Below are positions 17,419 through 24,739 of a stretch of 39,363 bases of DNA, piece by piece. Below the pieces are notes generated by a model. It had not been told where the DNA came from, did not search any database, and worked only from the letters and a program-made list of their open reading frames with translations. Origin of the DNA: Enterococcus sp. 5H (GTDB taxonomy: Bacteria > Bacillota > Bacilli > Lactobacillales > Enterococcaceae). How positions within the stretch are numbered: the stretch's first letter is position 1; each line of letters begins with the position of its first letter. The stretch lies in contig NZ_AMDP01000008.1 in NCBI RefSeq assembly GCF_028128615.1, positions 1 through 39,363 of the forward strand, read 5' to 3'. The position numbers and the translations under genes are program-made.

Positions 17419-18351
17419 ATGAAAAAGAAAACAGGACAAGGACGTTTATTTCTTTCCCGCATCTTTTACCTGCTAGGCTTATCGATTCTTATGTGGCTAC
17501 CCTTTCGCAGTGTTTCTCAACAGCTTCACCAAGAAAGCGAGCTGCAGCAGTTGTCTACCCAGTTAACTGAAGGACAGATAAACGTTTCCGATATTGAAGC
17601 AACATTAGCCAGCCAAAACGAGACCACAGAAGGAATTGATCCGTTCAACACACCCGCAGGCTCTTTTGAAGGTTACCCTGATGCAGTAGGAATGATTGAT
17701 ATCCCGAAAATTGGTGAGCGACTACCGCTATACATAGGTGCAAGTGACTTCAACTTATCAAGAGGTGTTGCTCAAATCAGCGGAACGAGTTTACCGTTTG
17801 GTGGGAAAAATACCCAAACCGTCATTGCCGGACATCGAGGCTGGTATGGTCCAACATTATTTTTAAATATTGACCAATTATTTCCCGGTGATTTGATTTA
17901 CTTGTCCTATTTAGGGCAAGAGGGTGTCTATTCAGTAACAGGTTCAGAAGTCATCGAACCTTGGCAAACAGACAAGCTTCTTGAAACTGATAAAAATGAA
18001 GAGATTGTGACCTTATTAACCTGTCATCCTTTATTTTCATCAAAAGAACGCTTATTGGTTCACAGTCGCTTATTACCGGAAAGTGAGTTAAAAACACTCT
18101 TACAAGGACAAGAATCTTTTCAAGATAGAAAAAAATTACCAGTTGAACTCACGAAAACGGAACAACAACAGATTACAACAGAACAACCAACAACAGAAAT
18201 AACCCAAGTTCCCGAAAATAGAATCACTGAAATACTCGTGAAAGTTCGTCCGTATCAATATTTCTTTTATTGGATTATTTTAGGTGTAGGGAGTATGAGT
18301 GGCTTATATACCTTGATTCAATTACTGTGGAGTTTGGTGAAAAGATCGTGA
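17419..18351 (+). CDS. Class C sortase 3, with lid motif
   Basis: A 310-residue sortase, divergent from the two before it. N-terminal transmembrane helix (about 10-30); a lid-type DPF at GIDPFNTPAGSF; IPKIGERLPLYIG; catalytic His139 (AGHRGWYG), Cys202 (TLLTCHPLF) and Arg in SSKERLLVHSRL; a Gln/Thr/Glu-rich linker; and a C-terminal transmembrane helix (about 282-304) with the short tail KRS. Unlike sortases 1 and 2 it lacks the long basic tails. It begins 8 bases after sortase 2, with AAAGGAG inside the end of that gene, so it is co-translated. The lid suggests that this enzyme is the conventional pilus polymerase of the three, but that is inference. Confidence 0.9.
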   Translation: MKKKTGQGRLFLSRIFYLLGLSILMWLPFRSVSQQLHQESELQQLSTQLTEGQINVSDIEATLASQNETTEGIDPFNTPAGSFEGYPDAVGMIDIPKIGERLPLYIGASDFNLSRGVAQISGTSLPFGGKNTQTVIAGHRGWYGPTLFLNIDQLFPGDLIYLSYLGQEGVYSVTGSEVIEPWQTDKLLETDKNEEIVTLLTCHPLFSSKERLLVHSRLLPESELKTLLQGQESFQDRKKLPVELTKTEQQQITTEQPTTEITQVPENRITEILVKVRPYQYFFYWIILGVGSMSGLYTLIQLLWSLVKRS

Positions 18352-18382
18352 TATCGATTAAAAAGACAAAGGAGAGTAAAGG

Positions 18383-19504
18383 ATGAAACGTTACATAGTC
18401 GCTATTTTAACAGTTATCGGCTTTATGTTCAGCTATTTTTTCGGGAATATTCCAATTTGTGCAGCAGAAACCACTTTTTCAGTAAAAGCTAGACTACCAG
18501 AAAAACAATGGGATCAGAAAAAGACATATTTTGATTTACGAGTGAAACCAGGAGAAGTGGAGAATTTAGAAGTAGAAGTACAAAACTATACAGACCAAGA
18601 AATCACCGTTGCGGTTCAAACCAATAATGCGGTAACAACAGATGATGGCGTCATCAATTATGAAACAACAGATCCTAAACTGGACGAAACAATGAGTCAT
18701 CCGTTTTCTGAAATGGTAGAAGTCGATTCCGAAGTGACGTTAGCACCAAATGAAACCAAGAAAGTTGTAGCTAAAGTGACAGTTCCTAAAGAATCCTTTG
18801 AAGGCATCATTTTAGGCGGATTCCAGTTTACCCATCAGAAAGAACTAAAAAAAACAGACAATAAGAATAAAGCCATTCAAACACAGGTGATTGGGGTACA
18901 ATTATCTGAAAATGACGATCCGGTTAAATCAGAAGTAAATCTAATGTCAGTGAAAGCGGGACAACTAAATGGTAGCAATATGATTCTCGCAACTCTACAA
19001 AATCCGGCACCAAAAATTTTAAGCAATATGGTGGTAACAGCAGATGTATTTAAAGGAACGGGTACAAGAAAGTCGATCTATCATAATAGAAAAGAAAACC
19101 TCAACATGGCACCAAATTCTACATTTGATTACGGGATTTCAACTGAAAACCAGCCATTCAAAGCAGGGAAATACACACTGAAGCTGTTGGTTGAAGCAGA
19201 TGGAGAACAATGGGAGCTGGAAGAAGTTTTTGAAATTAAGACGGATGAAGCGAAGAATTTCAATGCCAAGATGGATAAAGTAGCAAGAACAAACCATTCC
19301 TTCATTTATATCACTATCGGTATTTTTTTGTTGGTTTTCATAATTGGCGGTCTACTAATTTGGGTTATGCGTCAGAAGCAACAACAAGCTAAAAGAAAAC
19401 AACCACGTAAAAAAACGAAACGACCAACGCAGCGAACTAAAAAGCTAGTGAATCCGAGAAAAGGTAATCCAGCAAAGAAAAAAATGAACTCAAGAGAAAA
19501 ATAA
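18383..19504 (+). CDS. DUF916/DUF3324 membrane protein (second copy in the locus)
   Basis: 373 residues: signal peptide (to about AAE at 29), a DUF916 region (TFSVKARLPEKQW, YFDLRVKPGEVENLEVEV), a DUF3324 region (LNMAPNSTFDYGI, FEIKTDEAKNFNAK), a transmembrane helix (about 307-331) and a tail of roughly 40 residues that is almost entirely Lys, Arg, Gln, Pro and Thr. It is a paralogue of the proteins at 13829 and 28122. It has no WxL gene beside it; it closes the sortase group instead. Two DUF916 proteins for two WxL proteins would allow each WxL protein its own partner. ATG 18383 has AAAGGAGAG and AAAGG upstream. Confidence 0.9.
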   Translation: MKRYIVAILTVIGFMFSYFFGNIPICAAETTFSVKARLPEKQWDQKKTYFDLRVKPGEVENLEVEVQNYTDQEITVAVQTNNAVTTDDGVINYETTDPKLDETMSHPFSEMVEVDSEVTLAPNETKKVVAKVTVPKESFEGIILGGFQFTHQKELKKTDNKNKAIQTQVIGVQLSENDDPVKSEVNLMSVKAGQLNGSNMILATLQNPAPKILSNMVVTADVFKGTGTRKSIYHNRKENLNMAPNSTFDYGISTENQPFKAGKYTLKLLVEADGEQWELEEVFEIKTDEAKNFNAKMDKVARTNHSFIYITIGIFLLVFIIGGLLIWVMRQKQQQAKRKQPRKKTKRPTQRTKKLVNPRKGNPAKKKMNSREK

Positions 19505-19543
19505 ACTAGCACTAGTGCCCTTCAAATAGTTCTATTTTAGTGA

Positions 19544-19733
19544 GAGGCTGAGGAAAAAGTGTTTAGATCCGAGAACCAAATAGGTATTCTTAATACATCT
19601 CTTAGAAGTTTTAAAGAGAGACTGTACTTCCTGTACCTTGTATCGTTCATCATCAATTCACGATATTCTTCGTGACTTATGACAATGTGATCGGAACAAA
19701 GTGGAGGTACTGCTTTGTTCTGGCCGTTTATTC
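19544..19733 (+). repeat. Dispersed intergenic repeat, copy A
   Basis: It shares blocks with 36169-36400 in the same orientation and order. At the left are GAGGCTG..., AGTGTTTAGATCCGAGAACC and TAGGTA. At the right are TGTGATCGGAACAAAGTG and CCGTTTATT. The middle has diverged. Near its right end CGGAACAAAG (19692-19701) can pair with CTTTGTTCTG, so it could form a hairpin RNA. No open reading frame of note. It belongs to a GAGG(T/C)TGGGACAGAA-type intergenic repeat. Confidence 0.6.
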
Positions 19734-20110
19734 GTATTTCAGGTGTCGAATTACTATTTGTAATTTTTGAGTCTGGATTAAAAATAAAAAAAGAGTTGAC
19801 TATAGATTACTTTAGTGGTAACTTTATTGTTACTTAAGTAAGAAAAAAATTTCTTTTTTTGGATTATTTTCATAGGATTTTATTTAGGTGTGGTGATGCA
19901 GCTACTTAAAGTAATATATTTGACCACGGATCTATTAATAAAAAATATCCCAGCTGCATGTATTAGCTGAGATATTTCAATTATTTATATTTTTTCTGAA
20001 TGTATTAACATATATCTTTTTTTAAAAGTTACTTTGAAATTTAAAAGCTATAAACGTTAAACTTACTATTCTAATTATATTCATTAACAGATATAAAGGA
20101 ATAGAATAGT
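19734..20110. other. AT-rich non-coding stretch
   Basis: Between the repeat and the kinase remnant I see no gene of normal length. The only clear structure is the minus-strand terminator at 19936-19977. A 24-codon ORF at 19896-19970 is considered and rejected separately. Confidence 0.5.
19936..19977 (-). terminator. Terminator of the kinase remnant
   Basis: AAATATC-C-CAGCT (19943-19955) pairs with AGCTG-A-GATATTT (19965-19977), 12 bp with one mismatch. On the minus strand it is followed by T's (the A-run at 19936-19945 on the plus strand). Confidence 0.6.
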
Positions 20111-20830
20111 TTATTGCATATTGATCGGTAACGTGAAACTGGCAATAAAGAAACCATGTTCTCTAGAAAAAGAATATTTAACTTTTCGATACGGCTTTAA
20201 TAGCTTAACAAAAATTGGGATACCCTTTCCTTGGTGATTTTCTTTAGTTGTAAACTTATTTTTGAAGATATTTTCAATTGCAACAGGCGTTTCTGATTTA
20301 TTTTTGACTTCAACAAAGATAGTTTGTTTTTTTCGAATGATAGTTAGCTGGATTAATGGTTTTTCAGTTTCCATAGAAGCTTCTAGCGCATTATCCAAAA
20401 GAATCGATAGACAACGAATGAAATCAACTGGATTGATCGTTAAGTCAAAATAGGAAATACTTTCATTAGTAAAAAAATGAACGGGTATTTTAAGACTGGA
20501 ACACTTTTCGAAAAAATTAAGCAGTACTCCTTGTACGGCTGGAATATTAATTGTAGAAATTTGACTAAAGTAATTTGTTTCAGTAAAAGATTTGGAATAG
20601 TTAATAATAGAAGACAAGTACGTATCAGCTTCTTCAAATTCTTTTTGATCAAGATATGTTTTTAAACTCAAAAGAATATTCCGATAGTCATGTCTAAATT
20701 CATTTGCTAAATCAACATTTTGCGATTCTTTTGCCGTTTTCTTTGAAAGAAACAGAATTTGAGTTTGTAGCTGATAAAAACGACTGATTAGATAAAAAAT
20801 ATAGGAAAAACAAGCTTCGAGAGCAAACAA
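20111..20830 (-). pseudogene. Truncated AgrC/FsrC-type (GHKL) sensor histidine kinase
   Basis: Quorum-sensing kinases of this family (HPK10) have about 400-450 residues with an N-terminal six- or seven-helix sensor. Here only the last membrane helix and the kinase half remain. The 239-residue product has the H-box FRHDYRNIL (His47), the N-box LLDNALEAS (Asn147) and a GKGI glycine box at 201-204. The frame stays open another ~16 codons upstream of the TTG used here (to a stop near 20880) and encodes more of the membrane helix. There is no further sensor region, no ATG and no convincing start. No response regulator, peptide precursor or processing protease gene is nearby. The catalytic half is intact, so a constitutive soluble-like fragment is possible, but a gene remnant is more likely. 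Confidence 0.75.
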
Positions 20831-21160
20831 TACAATTGTTAATTGAAAAAAGGAAGAAATTGAAAACGAATAATTGGGGAAAATTAATTACTTTATAGTG
20901 AAAAATGATAAAATAAAAAGTTGTTTATATGATATATGATAACTAATTCTAATTTGGTGAATTAGTAAAATTTTTAAAAATGAATTTCTTAAAAAATATA
21001 CCCTCGCTTTAGGAGTTGGCGAGGGTATATTTTTTATTTTATTTTTAAAGAGATAGCTTGATGTAGTTTTAACAGAGGCTTGTCATTTATTTAAAAGATA
21101 TGAACGAAAGTGGTTTTGACTATCAGCGTTTTAGAAAAATAATGTCGGCGGTAAAAATTT
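20831..21160. other. AT-rich gap between kinase remnant and TVP38 gene
   Basis: It holds the residual in-frame codons of the kinase membrane helix (to about 20880) and the bidirectional terminator at 20991-21035. Nothing else can be supported. Confidence 0.5.
20991..21035. terminator. Bidirectional intrinsic terminator
   Basis: Arms ATATACCCTCGC (20996-21007) and GCGAGGGTATAT (21019-21030) pair perfectly, flanked by A's on the left and T's on the right, so it works on both strands. On the minus strand it would end the TVP38 transcript. Confidence 0.85.
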
Positions 21161-21853
21161 TTAGGATTTTATTTTACTGTTTTCTTTTTGCTTTCGGTCT
21201 TTCTTAATTAATAAAATAAAAGCGACTAAGATTCCCACGCTAGCGATTAAAAGAACAGCTCTAGTTTCATTTCCTTTAAATAAAGCGTCACCGCCAAAGG
21301 CATATAATATAGAGGACGGAATAGAGCCAATAAGAGTCATCCAAATCAGCTGTGTAAATTTGATATTCAACAAAGTAGCTGTGAAATTGACTAGAAAAGA
21401 AGGGATAACTGGTATCATGTACGCAATGGTAATACTAATGTTTGGATGTTTGGCATTAGAAAGGGTTTGAACCCAGTGATTAGAAGCTTTGGATTTATCC
21501 ATAAATTTAAATTTGTGCATCAAATAAAAACTACCCATATTACCAAGTGAATTTCCAATAATATTCATAATACTGCCAATTAAAGGACCATAACATACAC
21601 CAATTAAAACCCCTACCACCGAAGTAGGAATACCTGGAATAGCCGACATGACACCAGTTAATAATATTAATAAAATTCCCGTACTTGCTTCATGCGAGCG
21701 TACACTTTTCAGTAAGGCTGTCCTGCTTTCATCGCCTTTTGAGTTAATGAACATACGAATATCCGGCATAAATTTTATAGCTAGTTGATAGATCAAAATG
21801 CTCGCAAGTAAAATCCCGATGATGATAAAAATATACTTTAATTGTTTTTTCAT
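21161..21853 (-). CDS. TVP38/TMEM64-family membrane protein
   Basis: A 230-residue integral membrane protein of the DedA-like/SNARE-associated superfamily. N-terminal helix (about 5-26), then the family core with GVMSAIPGIPTSVVGVLIGVCYGPLIGSI split across a re-entrant loop and helix, NSLGNMGSFYLMHK, the conserved proline-rich turn IAYMIPVIPSFLVNF, and a C-terminal helix before a basic tail. The role in bacteria is not settled; relatives act in lipid or undecaprenyl-phosphate transport. It is monocistronic, with an extended -10 promoter upstream and a bidirectional terminator downstream. The start has AAGGAT about ten bases ahead. Confidence 0.85.
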   Translation of the reverse strand: MKKQLKYIFIIIGILLASILIYQLAIKFMPDIRMFINSKGDESRTALLKSVRSHEASTGILLILLTGVMSAIPGIPTSVVGVLIGVCYGPLIGSIMNIIGNSLGNMGSFYLMHKFKFMDKSKASNHWVQTLSNAKHPNISITIAYMIPVIPSFLVNFTATLLNIKFTQLIWMTLIGSIPSSILYAFGGDALFKGNETRAVLLIASVGILVAFILLIKKDRKQKENSKIKS

Positions 21854-21923
21854 AGCCCAATCCTTATGATTACTTTTTATAGTTTAATAATGGTAATTTT
21901 TACACGAAAATAATTCAATATTC

Positions 21924-21932
21924 ATTATAGCA
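21924..21932 (-). promoter_or_regulatory. Extended -10 promoter of the TVP38 gene
   Basis: On the minus strand the sequence reads TGCTATAAT, a perfect extended -10 element, about 70 bases upstream of the start codon. No good -35 is seen, as is common for extended -10 promoters. Confidence 0.55.
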
Positions 21933-22014
21933 TGTAGGGTTAAAAGTAAATAGTTTAGAAAGGATAATGGATAAATATAAACATTGTTCTCTTTCTTTCC
22001 AACCCAAAAACCTC

Positions 22015-22020
22015 TATAAT
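22015..22020 (+). promoter_or_regulatory. Candidate -10 box of ymdB
   Basis: Perfect TATAAT 34 bases before the TTG start. The -35 region at 17 bases spacing (TTTCTT, 21992-21997) is weak. Confidence 0.4.
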
Positions 22021-22053
22021 AACCTTAGACATTAAAAGAGAAGAGGAAGTTGT

Positions 22054-22851
22054 TTGCGCATATTATTTATAGGCGACATCGTAGGATCATTAGGAAGAGA
22101 TACAATAACCACGTATTTACCAAAACTTAAAAAGAAATATCGTCCTCAGGTAACGATTGCTAATGGCGAAAATGCGGCTGCTGGTCGAGGAATTACTGGG
22201 AAAATCTACAAGAAGTTTTTACAAGATGGTGTAGATGTAGTCACTTTAGGGAATCACAGCTGGGATAATAAAGATATTTTTGAGTTTATTGACGATGCAA
22301 AAAAAATGATTCGCCCAGCGAATTTTCCAGAAGGAACTCCAGGCCAAGGTATGGTATTTGTGAAAGTTAATCAACTTGAGTTAGCTGTGATTAATTTACA
22401 GGCGAGAGTTTTTATGGCGGATTTGGATGATCCCTTTCGTAAAGCTGAGCAATTAATAACTGAGGCAAGAAAAAGAACACCGTTGATTTTTGTTGATTTT
22501 CATGGGGAAACAACTAGCGAAAAACAAGCAATGGGCTGGTTCTTAGATGGAAAAGTGAGTGCAGTTGTCGGCACGCATACACACGTCCAAACAAACGATG
22601 CTCGAATTTTGCCAGCGGGTACCGGTTATCTTAGTGACGTTGGTATGACAGGACCTTACGATGGTATTTTAGGGATGAAACGTCAGCCGATTATTGAAAA
22701 ATTTATGACAGCATTACCTAGACGTTTTGAAGTGGTTGATGAAGGTCGGAGTATACTTTCAGCGTGCATTATTGACATTGATGACCAGACAGGACAGACC
22801 AAGAAAATTGAACCAATTCAAATCAGCGAAGATCGCCCTTTTGAAGAATAA
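22054..22851 (+). CDS. ymdB: YmdB-family metallophosphoesterase
   Basis: 265 residues, the full length of the family. Metal-binding motifs of the two-metal phosphoesterase fold are all present: GDIVGSLGR (Asp8), NGENAAAGRGIT, GNHSWDN, FHGETTSEKQ and GTHTHVQTNDA. B. subtilis YmdB is a cyclic-nucleotide phosphodiesterase that influences biofilm and motility decisions. The start codon is TTG behind AGAGGAAG. In many Firmicutes this gene sits between rny and the ymcA-mutS-mutL genes. Here the right-hand partners begin 6.6 kb further on, behind a surface-protein cluster, and rny is not to the left within the window. Confidence 0.92.
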   Translation: MRILFIGDIVGSLGRDTITTYLPKLKKKYRPQVTIANGENAAAGRGITGKIYKKFLQDGVDVVTLGNHSWDNKDIFEFIDDAKKMIRPANFPEGTPGQGMVFVKVNQLELAVINLQARVFMADLDDPFRKAEQLITEARKRTPLIFVDFHGETTSEKQAMGWFLDGKVSAVVGTHTHVQTNDARILPAGTGYLSDVGMTGPYDGILGMKRQPIIEKFMTALPRRFEVVDEGRSILSACIIDIDDQTGQTKKIEPIQISEDRPFEE

Positions 22852-22875
22852 TATTTAATTAAATAGATAGTAAAA

Positions 22876-22908
22876 TGGAAGCCGAGATTCTATTGGGCTT
22901 TCATTTTT
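22876..22908 (+). terminator. Terminator after ymdB
   Basis: TGGAAGCC (22876-22883) pairs with GGCTTTCA (22896-22903; one G-U), followed by TTTTT. Flanking AGTAAAA and TTTTACT extend the stem with a bulge. Confidence 0.7.
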
Positions 22909-23006
22909 ACTGTGTACAATATCTAAGCTTTTAGTACCAGGAGGAAAGCAAAGTGTTCTATAATGAGGAAAAGAATGTCTGATGGAAGAGAACTAAGGAG
23001 GCGTCT

Positions 23007-24515
23007 ATGCAAAATTCATTTATGGGGAAAAAAGAGCGGACGAAGTTTGAACTATTTAAGTCAATTGTTTTTGCAAGTGACGGGCTTAGTTTTAATGAGT
23101 TACTTCAAAAGCATAACCTCACTAAAAGTACGTTGAGTCGGTACATTAATGATTTAGCACAGGAAGTGGAAGATGCATTTGAAGGGAAAGTGCATTTAAT
23201 TCAAAATAACCAGACAGGAACTTATTTGATAAGCCAAGTAGAGTCTTTTAGTTTAGGTTACTTGATCGACTACATTCATCTATATTATGTTGATAAAAGT
23301 GGGATTTTCTTTATTCTAAATGCGTTATTAAAAAATCATTATGCTTCTATTGAAGCGATGGCTCTGGATTTACATATGAGTAGTTCTTCTGTTTACAAAC
23401 AATTACGCGAGCTGAAAAAAATGTTAGCTCCTTTTGGCGGGAAAATTTCATTCGATCAACATTCCAGCCGTTTAACAGGTAATGAAATCGGGATTAGACT
23501 ATTTGATTATTACTCTTATTGGTCAGTGTATAAATCAATAAAAGTCAATACAGATTATCCGGAAGAATGGCTGGATATTAAGGATTTTGAAAATTATTTT
23601 GACCACGCTGCTTCTTTATCGGAATCTCAGCAAGCTAAATTCAAGTTTATCCAGTTAATTACGTTGAAAAGGGTTCTATGGCAAAAAAACTATGTAGAGT
23701 TATCAAAAGAATTTTTTACGGATATTGTATACTTTGATAATAAAGAGGCTGAAATATTACCATTGTTGGAAAAAAAATTGCCTAAGAAAATCTATCAAGA
23801 TGAACGGGCATTATTATTATATGGAATCAGAGGCTTAGTTTATAATCTAGATTCTCTAGAGACGAAAAAGAAAATCGTGTCTAATTATCAGCAATCTGCT
23901 TTAGAAATTGCTGTGTATACCACAAAGTTAATGGAAGATGTTCAAAAACAGTTTAATCTTGAATATACAGAAGAGGGGTATATTAATTTTTACTTTTACC
24001 TTATTATCTTACTGATTTACATTAAGCATATTAATATTGATATTTCGGGCTACTACAAAAATGCTTTATCTTTCCACTCAATCATTGATTACAACGAAGA
24101 AAATGAAGAAGTTTTTCAAAAGATTAATGAAATTGTTGAACGTCAGGAGTTTTATCCTAAAATTAATAAAAAATCATTAAAAGGGGTAATGTCTATTCTT
24201 TCGTTAACGATTTATTCGGGAATTTATTTAAGTAAAAAAGCTGGCAGAATATCAATTTGTGTAGTATTTAATAATAATTTAATTTTGGCAGATGGGATTA
24301 AGAAAGTAATTACAGACATATATAATAAAGATCGGATTTTATTTACAAATGATGTAGCATTAGCGGATCTGGTTATTTCGGATTCTTATGAAGGAGTCGG
24401 TTCGCAGACAGAATTTTTTTATTTTGATGATCAGTTAAATCCCAAGCAATGGAAGCAAATGGTTGAAGCGATTAATGAAATTTTCTATGATACAATTTTC
24501 GGGTCAGGTTATTAA
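23007..24515 (+). CDS. Mga/AtxA-family transcriptional regulator of the second surface cluster
   Basis: A 502-residue predicted activator. N-terminal winged helix (about 10-60, HNLTKSTLSRYINDL), then the Mga HTH domain (about 85-150, EAMALDLHMSSSSVYKQLREL) followed by the SRLTGNEIGIRLF block that it shares with the regulator at 145 (KKLHLEGNEWGIRLF). The helical PRD-like middle follows. The end around AGRISICVVFNNNLILADG resembles an EIIB-like domain. It has its own terminator and stands 224 bases before the WxL cluster it probably controls. AAGGAGG precedes ATG 23007 at ideal spacing. Confidence 0.85.
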   Translation: MQNSFMGKKERTKFELFKSIVFASDGLSFNELLQKHNLTKSTLSRYINDLAQEVEDAFEGKVHLIQNNQTGTYLISQVESFSLGYLIDYIHLYYVDKSGIFFILNALLKNHYASIEAMALDLHMSSSSVYKQLRELKKMLAPFGGKISFDQHSSRLTGNEIGIRLFDYYSYWSVYKSIKVNTDYPEEWLDIKDFENYFDHAASLSESQQAKFKFIQLITLKRVLWQKNYVELSKEFFTDIVYFDNKEAEILPLLEKKLPKKIYQDERALLLYGIRGLVYNLDSLETKKKIVSNYQQSALEIAVYTTKLMEDVQKQFNLEYTEEGYINFYFYLIILLIYIKHINIDISGYYKNALSFHSIIDYNEENEEVFQKINEIVERQEFYPKINKKSLKGVMSILSLTIYSGIYLSKKAGRISICVVFNNNLILADGIKKVITDIYNKDRILFTNDVALADLVISDSYEGVGSQTEFFYFDDQLNPKQWKQMVEAINEIFYDTIFGSGY

Positions 24516-24542
24516 AAATATCGTTATTTATTTATATTTAAA

Positions 24543-24588
24543 AGGGCAATATGAAACGGATTTTCCGCTTTGTTTTGCTCTTTTTTTT
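24543..24588 (+). terminator. Terminator after the second regulator
   Basis: AGGGCAA ... TTGCTCT outer stem (24543-24549 with 24575-24581) and AAACGGA/TCCG-TTT inner stem, followed by a run of eight T's. Confidence 0.75.
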
Positions 24589-24664
24589 GTTATAGATAGA
24601 CTGATTATTAATTTTTGGAACAGATTGTTTCAAAAACACGCATTTTTTTTCTGAAAAAAATTGT

Positions 24665-24697
24665 ATTATTTCATATAAGAAAATAATAATTATTTCA
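24665..24697 (+). promoter_or_regulatory. Direct repeat upstream of the WxL cluster
   Basis: ATTATTTCA occurs at 24665-24673 and again at 24689-24697, 24 bases apart (about two helical turns). The first copy also forms an imperfect inverted repeat with GAAAATAAT. It lies 43-75 bases before the first gene of the cluster. It is a possible regulator site, in a very AT-rich background. Confidence 0.3.
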
Positions 24698-24739
24698 ATG
24701 ACCAAATATATAGTGCGTTTAAGCAGATAGGGGAGAAAG

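Noticed and set aside
19896-19970. 24-codon ORF (MQLLKVIYLTTDLLIKNI...) on the plus strand near the kinase remnant, considered as a signalling-peptide precursor.
   Set aside because: No AgrD/FsrD-like architecture, no processing partner gene, and most of its 3' half is the minus-strand terminator hairpin.
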